Origin: Psychroserpens sp041224425 | GTDB lineage: Bacteria > Bacteroidota > Bacteroidia > Flavobacteriales > Flavobacteriaceae | Length of the DNA: 64,000 nt | Assembly: GCF_041224425.1 (NCBI RefSeq) | Contig: NZ_JBGFGL010000068.1 | Location: 186,001 to 250,000, forward strand | Direction of reading: 5' to 3' | Shown: positions 27,082-36,009 of the stretch, one piece after another | Position numbering within the stretch: the first letter of the stretch is position 1 | How the letters are laid out: every line of letters begins with the position of its first letter | Notes under the pieces: model-generated | The model's input: the letters and a program-made list of their open reading frames with translations, nothing else | The model's database searches: none | Told to the model about the DNA's origin: nothing | Made by a program: the position numbers and the translations under genes

Positions 27082-27612
27082 ATGAAAAAATTAATGTTAT
27101 TTGCTGTTGTTGCAGTATTTGGCTTATTTAATGTTAATGCACAAGAAACTTCATTTGGTGTGTTAGGTGGATTGTCGATTCATTCTGCTAAAGCGGAATC
27201 TGGAGGTTTTAGTGCGACTACTTCTGAAACTGGTTTCCACATTGGTGGTTTCGCTCAAATTGGAATTTCTGAGGAATTTAGCGTACAACCAGAATTGACT
27301 TATTCAATTGCAGGTGATCTTGCTATGTTCTCTTTGAACGCAATTGCTAAGTACAATGTTTCTGAAGAATTTAACATTCAATTAGGTCCTCAAGTTGGAC
27401 TTGTTGGTGGAGATTTAGGTGATGCATTAGATGCTACTGATGACACAACTAAAATGAACCTTCAATTAGCTGCTGGTGTTGGTTACGACATCAACGAAGA
27501 TATCTTTGTGCAAGCTAGATATGGTTTCCAATTAAACGATCATTACACTGGTGACGGTGATGCTAGCTGGAAGATTAACACACTTAGTGTAGGTGTAGGA
27601 TATAAGTTCTAA
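27082..27612 (+). CDS. Small outer-membrane beta-barrel (porin family) protein 1
   Basis: A 176-residue outer-membrane protein. A signal peptide (about residues 1-20, ending VNAQ) is followed by alternating beta-strand sequence that ends in an aromatic residue (GVGYKF), the signal for barrel insertion. The FGVLGGLSIH start and IGISEEFSVQPELTYS segment put it in the small Bacteroidota OMP family that covers the genes at 28488 and 29554 as well. Function unknown. Confidence 0.85.
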   Translation: MKKLMLFAVVAVFGLFNVNAQETSFGVLGGLSIHSAKAESGGFSATTSETGFHIGGFAQIGISEEFSVQPELTYSIAGDLAMFSLNAIAKYNVSEEFNIQLGPQVGLVGGDLGDALDATDDTTKMNLQLAAGVGYDINEDIFVQARYGFQLNDHYTGDGDASWKINTLSVGVGYKF

Positions 27613-27637
27613 AAATGTATTTTTTACATAAATAGGG

Positions 27638-27668
27638 TAAAGGGAAGCCATTTGATGGCCTCCCTTTA
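27638..27668 (+). terminator. Terminator after beta-barrel gene 1
   Basis: A stem of TAAAGGGA (27638-27645) and GCCAT (27647-27651) with their complements, one mismatch and a 3-base loop, followed by a T-rich stretch. Confidence 0.75.
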
Positions 27669-27753
27669 TTGTTTTAATAAACTAAATAAACGATAAAGAG
27701 ACTGTACATAAATTTATATTACGTCTCATTTTTTTAACTTAATCAAATATATT

Positions 27754-28371
27754 ATGAAAAAACTATTACTTTTCGCTGCAGTAGCAGTATTCGGATTAAC
27801 TAGCGTTGTCGCTCAAGATGGTGATGACGGAAATGGAAATGACAAGTTCACTGGCGGTTATGAGCAAGGTGATATAATCCTTAGTGGTGCAGTTGGTTTT
27901 TCATCTACCTCTCAAGATGATAACTCAAGCAGTGCTTTTACTATTATGCCAAGTGTGCTTTACATGTTCAACCCAAATTGGTCGGTTGGAGCTTCTGTAG
28001 GTTATATGTCTAATAAAGCTGAATCTGGTGATGTTGATACTATTGACAACAATACAATATCTTTATTAGGACATGCAACTTACTATTTTAATCCTGAGCA
28101 TAGATTTGTGCCATGGGTAGGTGCAGGTGCAGGTTATGAGACGACTAGTTATAACTTGGAATCAGACGATTACAAAGTGAATGGATTTACAGTAGGTGCA
28201 TTTGCTGGAGCTACTTTCTGGATGAGTGATTGTTTTGCAATTTTTGCTCAAATGGGTATTCTTTCATATTCAAGTTTAAAGCCTGATTTTGATGGTGCTG
28301 AATCAATTAATTCTTTTGGTTTGAACGTTGATTTCAAGGAGCTTTCAATCGGAGCTAAGTTCAGATTGTAA
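27754..28371 (+). CDS. Small outer-membrane beta-barrel protein 2
   Basis: A 205-residue exported protein. The signal peptide (residues 1-20, ending VVAQ) is followed by an acidic, glycine-rich stretch and an eight-strand-type barrel (GDIILSGAVGFSSTSQ, PNWSVGASVGYMSN, GAGAGYET). It belongs to the wider OMP beta-barrel class but is less like its neighbours than they are like each other. The C-terminus FKELSIGAKFRL fits a barrel end. Function unknown. Confidence 0.82.
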   Translation: MKKLLLFAAVAVFGLTSVVAQDGDDGNGNDKFTGGYEQGDIILSGAVGFSSTSQDDNSSSAFTIMPSVLYMFNPNWSVGASVGYMSNKAESGDVDTIDNNTISLLGHATYYFNPEHRFVPWVGAGAGYETTSYNLESDDYKVNGFTVGAFAGATFWMSDCFAIFAQMGILSYSSLKPDFDGAESINSFGLNVDFKELSIGAKFRL

Positions 28372-28392
28372 TTATCAAAATATCTATATTTT

Positions 28393-28418
28393 AAAAGCAG
28401 CCATAAGGCTGCTTTTTT
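28393..28418 (+). terminator. Terminator after beta-barrel gene 2
   Basis: A perfect 10-bp stem AAAAGCAGCC (28393-28402), loop ATAA, GGCTGCTTTT, then T. Confidence 0.88.
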
Positions 28419-28454
28419 TATTGTTAAAAATAATGACTGTATATACTTTAAATA

Positions 28455-28462
28455 TATATTTG
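28455..28462 (+). promoter_or_regulatory. Promoter -7 element for beta-barrel gene 3
   Basis: TATATTTG is an exact TANNTTTG match, 25 bases before the start at 28488. The -33 part is weak. Confidence 0.4.
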
Positions 28463-28487
28463 CAGCCTCAACAAACAATTTTAATTA

Positions 28488-29054
28488 ATGAAAAAACTCA
28501 ATTATTTTTTAGTTCTCTTCCTAATGGTTTCTTTAGGAATACATGCTCAAGAAGATGACGTACCATCTACCACAACAGATTTTGGTTTAAAGGCTGGTTA
28601 CACTTCTTTGTCTTTAAAGGTTTCAGTAGATGGAGAATCTGCCTCTGATAATGTTTCAGGATTTTATGTTGGTGCGTTTGCAGAATTACACATATCAGAA
28701 ACGTTTAGTCTTCAGCCTGAACTATACTATTCCACTTACTATGATTCTGGGGAAAATACAAGTGTCCTAAACGTACCGATTATGGCAAAGTACTATGTAG
28801 ATGAAAGGTTTGCCATCTTTGCAGGTCCGCAATTTGATTATCTTCTAGAAAAAGAAGCTTCTGAAGGGATTGAACGATTCGGTATTGCTTTGGCTGCTGG
28901 GTTGGCTTTTGATGTTACAGATCAGGTTCTTATTGATTTGAGATATGCTTTTGGTCTTACAAACAGACTTGATGCTGAATTACCAGGTTTAGAACAATTT
29001 GATGTGAAAACCTATTTCAATTATTTGCATATTGGTTTGGGATACCGATTTTAA
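28488..29054 (+). CDS. Small outer-membrane beta-barrel (porin family) protein 3
   Basis: A 188-residue outer-membrane protein with a signal peptide (about 1-20, ending IHAQ). It shares with the proteins at 27082 and 29554 the FGLKAGYTSL opening, the VGAFAELHISETFSLQPELYYS block, and the PIMAKYYVDERFAIFAGPQ block, ending in an aromatic residue. It has its own -7 promoter element and a strong terminator, so it is probably expressed alone. Function unknown. Confidence 0.85.
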   Translation: MKKLNYFLVLFLMVSLGIHAQEDDVPSTTTDFGLKAGYTSLSLKVSVDGESASDNVSGFYVGAFAELHISETFSLQPELYYSTYYDSGENTSVLNVPIMAKYYVDERFAIFAGPQFDYLLEKEASEGIERFGIALAAGLAFDVTDQVLIDLRYAFGLTNRLDAELPGLEQFDVKTYFNYLHIGLGYRF

Positions 29055-29079
29055 GAACTGAACTCACAATATTTTATCG

Positions 29080-29106
29080 AAACCGAAGTCGACACTTCGG
29101 TTTTTT
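29080..29106 (+). terminator. Terminator after beta-barrel gene 3
   Basis: A perfect 10-bp stem AAACCGAAGT (29080-29089), loop CGAC, ACTTCGGTTT (29094-29103), with a following T run. Confidence 0.88.
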
Positions 29107-29120
29107 TTTATCTTTATCTT

Positions 29121-29543
29121 ATGAAGAAATTAATCATCATAAACGGACCAAACATTAACCTCTTGGGAAAACGCGAAACCCATATTTATGGCGATTTATC
29201 TTTTACCGATTTTTTTGCTTCCATTTCAGAAAAATATTCAAATGTAAAACTTGAACATTTCCAATCAAATATAGAAGGAGAATTGATTGATAAGCTTCAG
29301 GAAGTGGGCTATAGCTATGATGGCATTATCCTTAATGCAGCAGCTTATACGCACACCTCAGTTGGTATTGGAGATGCGATAAAGGCTATTGACACACCTG
29401 TAGTAGAAGTGCATATTTCCAATACGTTTTCGAGAGAGGACTTTAGACATCAATCCTATATTTCTCCTAATGCCAAAGGGATTGTAATTGGTTTCGGACT
29501 TCAAAGTTATGAGTTGGCTATTCAGAGTTTTTTGGAAGATTAA
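29121..29543 (+). CDS. aroQ: Type II 3-dehydroquinate dehydratase
   Basis: A 140-residue enzyme of the shikimate pathway; it dehydrates 3-dehydroquinate to 3-dehydroshikimate. Family motifs: NGPNINLLGKRE at the N-terminus with the arginine loop that follows it, NAAAYTHTSVGIGDAI, and VEVHISNTFSREDFRHQSYI. The length is normal. In other flavobacteria aroQ is, as I recall, close to xerD. Here three beta-barrel genes lie between them, and a fourth follows 10 bases after aroQ. Confidence 0.95.
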   Translation: MKKLIIINGPNINLLGKRETHIYGDLSFTDFFASISEKYSNVKLEHFQSNIEGELIDKLQEVGYSYDGIILNAAAYTHTSVGIGDAIKAIDTPVVEVHISNTFSREDFRHQSYISPNAKGIVIGFGLQSYELAIQSFLED

Positions 29544-29553
29544 TGCATAAATT

Positions 29554-30033
29554 ATGAAATCTATAATCATCGTATTGTTCCTTAGCGTTTTTGGGCTCTA
29601 CACTCATTCTCAAACCAATGCTGATTTTGGTATTAAAGGCGGATTAAACTTAACGTTCTTCAATGTGAAGGAAGGAAATTTTGGCGTCAATACACAAACG
29701 GAAATAGGTTATTATTCAGGACTGTTTCTTGATGTCCATATAGATGATGCATTATCGATCCAACCAGAAGTCTTATACATTGGTTTAAACGATTTTAAGT
29801 TCCTAAATGCGCCTATTTATGTGAAGTACGAGGTGGCTAAAAACTTTGATGTTTTAGTCGGACCAAGTTTAAATTACTTCTTCGACTTCTTTTCCAATAA
29901 ATTTAAAGTAAGAGCCGATTTGAGTGCTGCTTACCATATTACTTCTGCTTTAGACATTCATACGAAGTATACACTGGGTTTTGAAGAGATTGCACCTAAT
30001 GGTTTGTTTATTGGATTAGGTGTGAGGCTATAA
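29554..30033 (+). CDS. Small outer-membrane beta-barrel (porin family) protein 4
   Basis: A 159-residue exported beta-barrel protein with signal peptide (1-20, ending THSQ). The FGIKGGLNLTFFNV start, IDDALSIQPEVLYI and PIYVKYEVAKNFDVLVGPSLNY blocks are shared with gene 3 at 28488, with the loops shortened. It ends LFIGLGVRL. It starts 10 bases after aroQ stops, so it is probably read from the aroQ promoter. Function unknown. Confidence 0.82.
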   Translation: MKSIIIVLFLSVFGLYTHSQTNADFGIKGGLNLTFFNVKEGNFGVNTQTEIGYYSGLFLDVHIDDALSIQPEVLYIGLNDFKFLNAPIYVKYEVAKNFDVLVGPSLNYFFDFFSNKFKVRADLSAAYHITSALDIHTKYTLGFEEIAPNGLFIGLGVRL

Positions 30034-30067
30034 AAAAGTGCAATACCTATTAACGCCTTTTGGTTCT

Positions 30068-30667
30068 TTATTGTTTATTTATAATTTTGTTGAAGTTGTC
30101 CAAAAGCATTGTTACATAATGAGAGGTTACATTCAAGTCAAATATATTTGAATGATCAACAATGATTTGTTCGTAGCCTAAATTTTTTCTTTTTAAAGTG
30201 TCAAATAGAAATAGATAATAAAAAGTTCTCTTGTTGCTATATGGAAATCTTCTAACGCTAACACTAATTTGATATCTTTCGGAATTTACCTTAGTGGCTC
30301 TTCTTGGAAATGCAGTTTTTTCATAAAATCTACCGTGCTCTAATCCACCTGTAAGATAAGATAGGCTGTTTGAAATATTTTTCAAATCTATATTAGAGTA
30401 AAATACCAAATCTACTTTAAGATTCTTTTTTAAAATAGAGTCTATAATAAAATCTATTTCATTTGCAAGTAGAATTTCCTCTGGTGAATGGTTTTTGTAA
30501 TCCCTATCAAAGTAAACTTTGACATATGATGGGAGTTTACCAATCTTATCAGCTTCAATCTTTTCAGGATAAGATTTTTTGTTAAGAGCAATAACACCTA
30601 AACCATCCTCTTGCGAATATGATAACGAAAAAAATAGCAGAGATAAAGCTAAGAACCTTAGTTTCAA
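30068..30667 (-). CDS. Hypothetical exported protein
   Basis: A 199-residue protein with a signal peptide (about residues 1-18, ending SYSQ). The body is mixed alpha/beta with many basic and aromatic residues (YVKVYFDRDYKNHSPEE, RTFYYLFLFDTLKRKN), without membrane segments or motifs I know. It starts 10 bases after the stop of lpdA on the same strand and may be read through from it. It is more AT-rich than its neighbours. I do not recognise the family. Confidence 0.6.
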   Translation of the reverse strand: MKLRFLALSLLFFSLSYSQEDGLGVIALNKKSYPEKIEADKIGKLPSYVKVYFDRDYKNHSPEEILLANEIDFIIDSILKKNLKVDLVFYSNIDLKNISNSLSYLTGGLEHGRFYEKTAFPRRATKVNSERYQISVSVRRFPYSNKRTFYYLFLFDTLKRKNLGYEQIIVDHSNIFDLNVTSHYVTMLLDNFNKIINKQ

Positions 30668-30677
30668 TTTACTTTAG

Positions 30678-32054
30678 TTATAGATGAATCACCTCATCGT
30701 AAGCATCTGCAACGGCTTCCATAACCGCTTCACTCATGGTTGGATGAGGATGTACAGCCTTTAACACCTCATGACCAGTGGTTTCCAGCTTTCTACCCAA
30801 TACTGCTTCAGCAATCATATCGGTAACACCTGCGCCAATCATATGGCAACCGAGCCATTCTCCATATTTAGCATCAAAGATAACTTTTACAAAGCCATCC
30901 TTGTTGCCACCTGCACTAGCTTTTCCAGAAGCAGAGAAAGGGAATTTTCCTACTTTAATATCAAAGCCTTTTTCCTTGGCTTGTTTTTCTGTCAAACCAA
31001 CACTGGCAACTTCAGGAGAGCAATAAGTGCATCCTGGAATATTTCCATAATCTAAAGCCTCAACATGCTGTCCCGCGATTTTTTCCACACATAAAATACC
31101 TTCAGCAGAAGCCACGTGAGCTAAAGCTTGACCAGGAGTTACATCTCCAATGGCATAATAGCCAGGAATATTGGTTTGGTAATAATCATTAACCAGAATT
31201 TTATCTCTGTCAACCGCAATGCCTACATCTTCAAGTCCGATATTCTCAATATTCGATTTGATACCTACAGCTGATAAAACCAAATCAGCTTCAAGAACTT
31301 CTTCACCTTTTTTGGTTTTTACGGTTGCTTTTACACCATTGCCTGAAGTGTCTACTTTGGTAACTTCAGAAGACGTCATGATAGTAATGCCACTTTTCTT
31401 GAAAGAGCGTTCCAGTTGTTTTGAAACATCTTCATCTTCAACAGGAACAATATTAGCTAAGTATTCTACAATGGTAACTTCTGTTCCCATGGCATTGTAA
31501 AAATATGCGAACTCAACACCAATCGCTCCAGAACCAACCACAATCATCTTTTTTGGTTGTTTTGGAAGTGTCATAGCTTCTCGATAACCGATTACTTTTT
31601 TACCGTCTTGAGGCAAGCTAGGTAACTCGCGAGAGCGTGCACCAGTTGCGATGATAATATGATCTGCACTATAGTCTTTGCCATCAACTTCGACCTTTTT
31701 GCCAGGTTTTAGTTTTCCAAAACCTTCAATGACATCGATTTTGTTTTTTTTCATTAAAAACTGAACACCTTTACTCATCCCATCAGCAACACCACGACTA
31801 CGCTTTACAACCGCATCAAAATCATGCTTAGCTTCTTTAACATTCAATCCATAATCTTCAGCATGCTTAAGGTATTCAAATACTTGTGCCGATTTTAAAA
31901 GGGCTTTTGTCGGAATACAACCCCAATTTAAACATACACCACCTAAACTTTCTTTTTCAACAATTGCAGTTTTAAATCCTAATTGTGATGCTCTAATTGC
32001 AGTAACATAGCCACCAGGACCGCTTCCAAGAACAATAATATCGTATTTACTCAT
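30678..32054 (-). CDS. lpdA: Dihydrolipoyl dehydrogenase
   Basis: A 458-residue flavoenzyme (E3) that reoxidises dihydrolipoamide for 2-oxoacid dehydrogenases and for glycine cleavage. The FAD motif GSGPGGYVTAIRA starts the protein. The redox pair is in GGVCLNWGCIPTKALL (about residues 38-53). The NAD-binding GSGAIGVEFAYF follows near 173, and the C-terminal catalytic HPHPTMSEAVMEA near 433. It stands apart from other dehydrogenase genes; GcvT is 26 kb away. Confidence 0.95.
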   Translation of the reverse strand: MSKYDIIVLGSGPGGYVTAIRASQLGFKTAIVEKESLGGVCLNWGCIPTKALLKSAQVFEYLKHAEDYGLNVKEAKHDFDAVVKRSRGVADGMSKGVQFLMKKNKIDVIEGFGKLKPGKKVEVDGKDYSADHIIIATGARSRELPSLPQDGKKVIGYREAMTLPKQPKKMIVVGSGAIGVEFAYFYNAMGTEVTIVEYLANIVPVEDEDVSKQLERSFKKSGITIMTSSEVTKVDTSGNGVKATVKTKKGEEVLEADLVLSAVGIKSNIENIGLEDVGIAVDRDKILVNDYYQTNIPGYYAIGDVTPGQALAHVASAEGILCVEKIAGQHVEALDYGNIPGCTYCSPEVASVGLTEKQAKEKGFDIKVGKFPFSASGKASAGGNKDGFVKVIFDAKYGEWLGCHMIGAGVTDMIAEAVLGRKLETTGHEVLKAVHPHPTMSEAVMEAVADAYDEVIHL

Positions 32055-32110
32055 GAGATTTTTTTTGTCTGTTTTTTGAAGATACGAAGTTACAAAACCT
32101 TATTGTAATA

Positions 32111-32665
32111 TTAAAGGTCATCAGTAAAATGTCTACGTGCTTTTTCTTGACTGAATTTTGTCTTATTGTAGTCTGAAGATTTTCCTTTAGGAATCGATAA
32201 AGAGTTCCATGACTTGCCTTTGATAAGTTTCCCTATAAATACCATTTGTCCAACATGATAGGCGTAATGCGCTAATTGTCTATTGATGGCTTCCGTTATA
32301 GTATGTCCTTGATTTCTGATGAAAACAATATCTTCCAATTGCGATGTCTTTAAAGGTTTGATAGCCTCAAAAAGGCATTGCCACCCTTTTTCCCAATAAT
32401 TGAATACATCGTCAACCGTTTCAAAAGCATCCACAAACTCCAAATCGCGTTGTCGCCATTCCTTTTCGCCATCTTCAGTCAAGAAATTGGTCCACCTGCT
32501 GAGCATATTTCCAGCCATATGTTTCACAATGATGGCTATGGAATTTGAATCTTCAACAAATTCTTTTTGAATCTCATCAAAGTTTAATTGATGCATTGTT
32601 TTGTCACCTAAACTTTTGTAATATTCAAATTGCTTAATGACACTGGTAAGATAGGAATCACTCAT
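32111..32665 (-). CDS. DUF1572 (DinB-superfamily) protein
   Basis: A 184-residue soluble four-helix protein of DUF1572, within the DinB/YfiT-like group. Likely metal ligands are H in IVKHMAGN (about residue 49) and the AHYAYHVGQMVFIGKLIKG block (about 132-150). Members are related to thiol transferases, but the function is unknown. A second DinB-like protein is at 8263. It is a single gene with a free-standing position between lpdA and msrB. Confidence 0.85.
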   Translation of the reverse strand: MSDSYLTSVIKQFEYYKSLGDKTMHQLNFDEIQKEFVEDSNSIAIIVKHMAGNMLSRWTNFLTEDGEKEWRQRDLEFVDAFETVDDVFNYWEKGWQCLFEAIKPLKTSQLEDIVFIRNQGHTITEAINRQLAHYAYHVGQMVFIGKLIKGKSWNSLSIPKGKSSDYNKTKFSQEKARRHFTDDL

Positions 32666-32760
32666 AACAAAAACTTTATGTCTTATAAAAGTAGAGTTTT
32701 AATTGCATTCTGATATGAAATTACCATTAATAGAAACTATGCGTATATTTCTTTTCAGAA

Positions 32761-33246
32761 TTAGTTTTTTGCCGGAACAAATTCTAAAGCTACACCATTA
32801 ATGCAATGACGCTTTCCTGTTGTGTTTCTTGGACCATCATTAAACATATGGCCTAGGTGACCACCACAAGTGGCGCAATGCTCCTCGGTTCTGGCGTAAC
32901 CTAAATCGTAATCTACAGAAAATGCTACATTGCCTTCAATTTCTCTATCAAAACTAGGCCAACCAGTTCCTGAATCAAATTTATGTTCGCTTTCAAATAG
33001 AGGAGTGTTGCAGGCAGCACAATGGTAAATACCTTTGCTGTATTCTTTATTTAACGGACTTGAAAATGGACGCTCAGTTCCAGATTCTCTTAACACATAA
33101 AACTCTTCGGAACTTAACTCGGTTTTCCATTCGGCTTCAGTCTTAGTTATTGGGAACTCAGATTTTTGATCTTTTTCTTTTTTTTGTGCTGTGGAATTAC
33201 AACTAAAAAGCAATCCAAAGACAGCAATCATTGAAACAGATTTCAT
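32761..33246 (-). CDS. msrB: Peptide-methionine (R)-S-oxide reductase, exported lipoprotein form
   Basis: A 161-residue enzyme that repairs methionine-R-sulfoxide. A lipoprotein signal with LLFSC places lipidation at Cys16, so it acts outside the cytoplasm. Zinc cysteines are C76 and C79 (CAAC) and C124 and C127 (CATC). The catalytic cysteine is C148 in RHCINGVALEF. Length and motifs are complete. The lipid anchor suggests repair of envelope proteins. Confidence 0.93.
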   Translation of the reverse strand: MKSVSMIAVFGLLFSCNSTAQKKEKDQKSEFPITKTEAEWKTELSSEEFYVLRESGTERPFSSPLNKEYSKGIYHCAACNTPLFESEHKFDSGTGWPSFDREIEGNVAFSVDYDLGYARTEEHCATCGGHLGHMFNDGPRNTTGKRHCINGVALEFVPAKN

Positions 33247-33407
33247 AGCTTAACTTATTTATTGATTTGATGAGTCTTTTGTAGTAAAATTAACCATAAA
33301 CTTACATACGATTGTATGATTTTTCTTAAAATATACTTAAATTAAGCTGAAAAATTTTGCTGTAGATTAACTATCTTTATAGAATCGCAGTAAGTCAAAA
33401 ACTCAGA

Positions 33408-34610
33408 ATGAAAGCATTGTTTTTTACAAGAGAATTTCCTCCATATGTCTATGGTGGTGCTGGTGTTCATGTAGAATATTTAGCGAATGAATTATCAAAA
33501 TTGCTAACAATGGAAGTCAGGAGTTTTGGCGATCAGGATATGATTTCACCAACTTTATCTGTAAAGGGGTTTGAGTTCGAAAATTCTGATTTTGATCATG
33601 CAGACAAGAAACTAAAAGCGGTGTTGCAAACGTTACGAACCTGTGTCAATATGAATATTGATTTTGTTGATGCAGATATCGTTCATTGCCATACGTGGTA
33701 TGCTCATTTTGCAGGTATCGTAGCAAAATTGTGTTACGGAACACCATTGGTTATTACCACTCATTCACTAGAACCACTTAGACCTTGGAAACGTGAACAA
33801 TTGGGTCATGGCTATGAAGCGTCTTCATGGATTGAGAAAACAGCTATTGAAATGGCTGATGCGGTTATAGCGGTTTCAGAAGAAACAAAAGTTGATGTTT
33901 TAAACTATTTTAATGTTGACGAATCAAAAATAAAAGTCATTTATAATGGGATTAATTTAAGTGAATATAAAGTGACAGAGGACACTTCAACGTTGTTGAA
34001 GTTCAATATCAATCCCAATAAGCCTTATGTGCTTTTTGTCGGTAGAATAACGCGTCAAAAGGGAATAATCCATTTGGTAAATGCCATAAAATATATTGAT
34101 AAAGACACGCAAGTTGTCTTATGTGCAGGAGCACCAGATACACCTGAAATAGGAAAGGAAATGGAAGACAGTGTAGCTCAAGTACAAAAGTCACGTTCCA
34201 ACGTCGTTTGGATCGATGAGATGCTACCAAAACCAGAAGTGATTCAGTTGTATTCTCATGCAGCCGTTTTTTGTTGTCCTTCCATTTATGAGCCTTTCGG
34301 AATTATCAATCTGGAGGCTATGGCTTGCGAAACGGCAGTAGTGGCAAGTGCTGTTGGAGGTATCAAAGAAGTTGTTGTTCCAAATGAGACAGGTATTTTG
34401 GTACCGTTAAAACAACAAAAAGAAGCACCATTTGAACCTGTAGATCCTGAAGCTTTTTCAAAGGATATGGCAATAGCCATTAATAAAATTATCGATGATG
34501 ATGGCTTAAGAGACAAAATGGGTAAAGCAGGACGAAAACGTGTTGAATCGGTTTTTGACTGGTCTGCCATAGCTAAAAAAGTACACGATTTATATCAAAC
34601 TTTAATATAA
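33408..34610 (+). CDS. glgM: Maltose-1-phosphate synthase GlgM (GT4, actinobacterial-type GlgA)
   Basis: A 400-residue retaining glycosyltransferase of family GT4. The N-terminal FTREFPPYVYGGAGVHVEYL and the internal block THSLEPLRPWKREQLGHGYE closely resemble the Corynebacterium/Mycobacterium GlgA-type proteins, not the GT5 E. coli GlgA (which begins with a KTGGL motif). Those enzymes transfer glucose from ADP-glucose to glucose-1-phosphate to make maltose-1-phosphate, or extend glucan. A second domain has the EPFGIINLEAMACE motif (about 307-320) for nucleotide-sugar binding. It lies 5 bases before glgC and heads the cluster with GlgE, which uses maltose-1-phosphate. Confidence 0.88.
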   Translation: MKALFFTREFPPYVYGGAGVHVEYLANELSKLLTMEVRSFGDQDMISPTLSVKGFEFENSDFDHADKKLKAVLQTLRTCVNMNIDFVDADIVHCHTWYAHFAGIVAKLCYGTPLVITTHSLEPLRPWKREQLGHGYEASSWIEKTAIEMADAVIAVSEETKVDVLNYFNVDESKIKVIYNGINLSEYKVTEDTSTLLKFNINPNKPYVLFVGRITRQKGIIHLVNAIKYIDKDTQVVLCAGAPDTPEIGKEMEDSVAQVQKSRSNVVWIDEMLPKPEVIQLYSHAAVFCCPSIYEPFGIINLEAMACETAVVASAVGGIKEVVVPNETGILVPLKQQKEAPFEPVDPEAFSKDMAIAINKIIDDDGLRDKMGKAGRKRVESVFDWSAIAKKVHDLYQTLI

Positions 34611-34615
34611 TAACA

Positions 34616-35881
34616 ATGATCAATAATAAAGTTCTAAGTATTATTTTAGGAGGAGGAAGAGGCTCAAGACTCTATCCGCTTACTGAAAGTAGGTCTAAGC
34701 CTGCGGTTCCAATTGCTGGTAAATACAGATTGGTTGATATCCCTATATCAAATTGTATCAATTCTGATATCAAGCGAATGTATGTCTTAACTCAGTTTAA
34801 TTCTGCTTCTCTTAATAAACATATTAAGAACACCTATCATTTTAGCTTCTTTAGTTCGGCTTTTGTAGATGTGCTTGCAGCAGAACAAACTATTAGTAGT
34901 GGCGATTGGTTTCAGGGCACAGCTGATGCAGTGCGACAAAGCATGCATCATTTCTTGAATCATGATTTTGAATATGCTTTGATTTTATCTGGCGACCAAT
35001 TGTATCAAATGGATTTTAATGATATGATTTCCAAGCATGAAGAAAGTGGTGCTGAAATTACCATCGCTACCCAACCAGTTAATGCTAAGGAAGCAACTTC
35101 CTTTGGTATATTGAAGACCGATGACAACGATTTTATTACCGATTTCATTGAAAAACCTAATACTGAATTACTAAAGGATTGGGATTCTCCAGTTAGTGAT
35201 GATATGAAGCAGGACGGAAGAGTGTATTTAGCTTCTATGGGAATCTATATTTTCAATAAGGATTTATTGGTGAAATTGATGTCTGAAACCGATATGGTCG
35301 ACTTCGGAAAGGAAATCATTCCGCAATCTATTGACAAACATAAAACTTTAGGGTATCAATTTGAAGGTTATTGGACAGACATAGGAAACATCGATTCTTT
35401 CTTTGAAGCAAACCTAGGTTTGACCGATGACATCCCAAAATTCAATCTATATGATGATGCCATGCGCGTCTACACACATGCACGAATTCTGCCTACCTCT
35501 AAAATATCAGGAACACTTCTAGATCGAACGGTTATTGCCGATGGATGTTTGATACATGCTGCAAAAATAGAACGCTCAGTCATTGGCATTCGTTCTCGTA
35601 TCGGAACAGAGTCAACCGTCATTAATAGTTACATGATGGGTAATGATTTCTATGAAACACTTGAAGAGGTCCATGATAATAATATCCAAATTCTAATGGG
35701 TATAGGTGAACGATGCTTTATTAAAAATGTCATTTTAGACAAAAATTGTCGAATAGGAGATGATGTTCGTATCAATGGAGGAGCACATCTTGATGATATC
35801 GAAACGGATAGCTATTTAATTAAAGATGGAATTGTTGTTGTTAAAAAGGGAGCTACAATTCCTAAGGGTACAATTATTTAA
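34616..35881 (+). CDS. glgC: Glucose-1-phosphate adenylyltransferase
   Basis: A 421-residue ADP-glucose pyrophosphorylase. The N-terminal nucleotidyltransferase has the GGGRGSRLYPLTESRSKPAVP pyrophosphate loop and LSGDQLYQMDF. The C-terminal third is a left-handed beta-helix. It makes ADP-glucose from glucose-1-phosphate and ATP, the donor for GlgM. The 5-base gap to glgM implies one transcript. A 128-base gap follows before glgE, with a sequence word that recurs upstream of the GH31 gene. Confidence 0.95.
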   Translation: MINNKVLSIILGGGRGSRLYPLTESRSKPAVPIAGKYRLVDIPISNCINSDIKRMYVLTQFNSASLNKHIKNTYHFSFFSSAFVDVLAAEQTISSGDWFQGTADAVRQSMHHFLNHDFEYALILSGDQLYQMDFNDMISKHEESGAEITIATQPVNAKEATSFGILKTDDNDFITDFIEKPNTELLKDWDSPVSDDMKQDGRVYLASMGIYIFNKDLLVKLMSETDMVDFGKEIIPQSIDKHKTLGYQFEGYWTDIGNIDSFFEANLGLTDDIPKFNLYDDAMRVYTHARILPTSKISGTLLDRTVIADGCLIHAAKIERSVIGIRSRIGTESTVINSYMMGNDFYETLEEVHDNNIQILMGIGERCFIKNVILDKNCRIGDDVRINGGAHLDDIETDSYLIKDGIVVVKKGATIPKGTII

Positions 35882-35907
35882 GAGGATGATCATTTTTATT
35901 TCGTTTC

Positions 35908-35919
35908 AAACGTTATAGT
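35908..35919 (+). promoter_or_regulatory. Shared promoter-region word upstream of glgE
   Basis: AAACGTTATAGT, present identically upstream of the GH31 gene at 41535-41546. The ACGT core resembles LacI-family operator centres (AACGTT). No regulator gene is in the window. Confidence 0.3.
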
Positions 35920-36009
35920 AAGTTTTATTCTCATATTCTTGCTTTATTCGTAATTTTTGAACCTAATTTTAGTAAATTCACAATCTCAATACATAACTAA
36001 CCAACACCT

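Noticed and set aside
33305..33318. CATAC-GATT-GTATG inverted repeat upstream of glgM
   Set aside because: Only five bases per arm in AT-rich sequence, no match to other spacers; too weak to call an operator.
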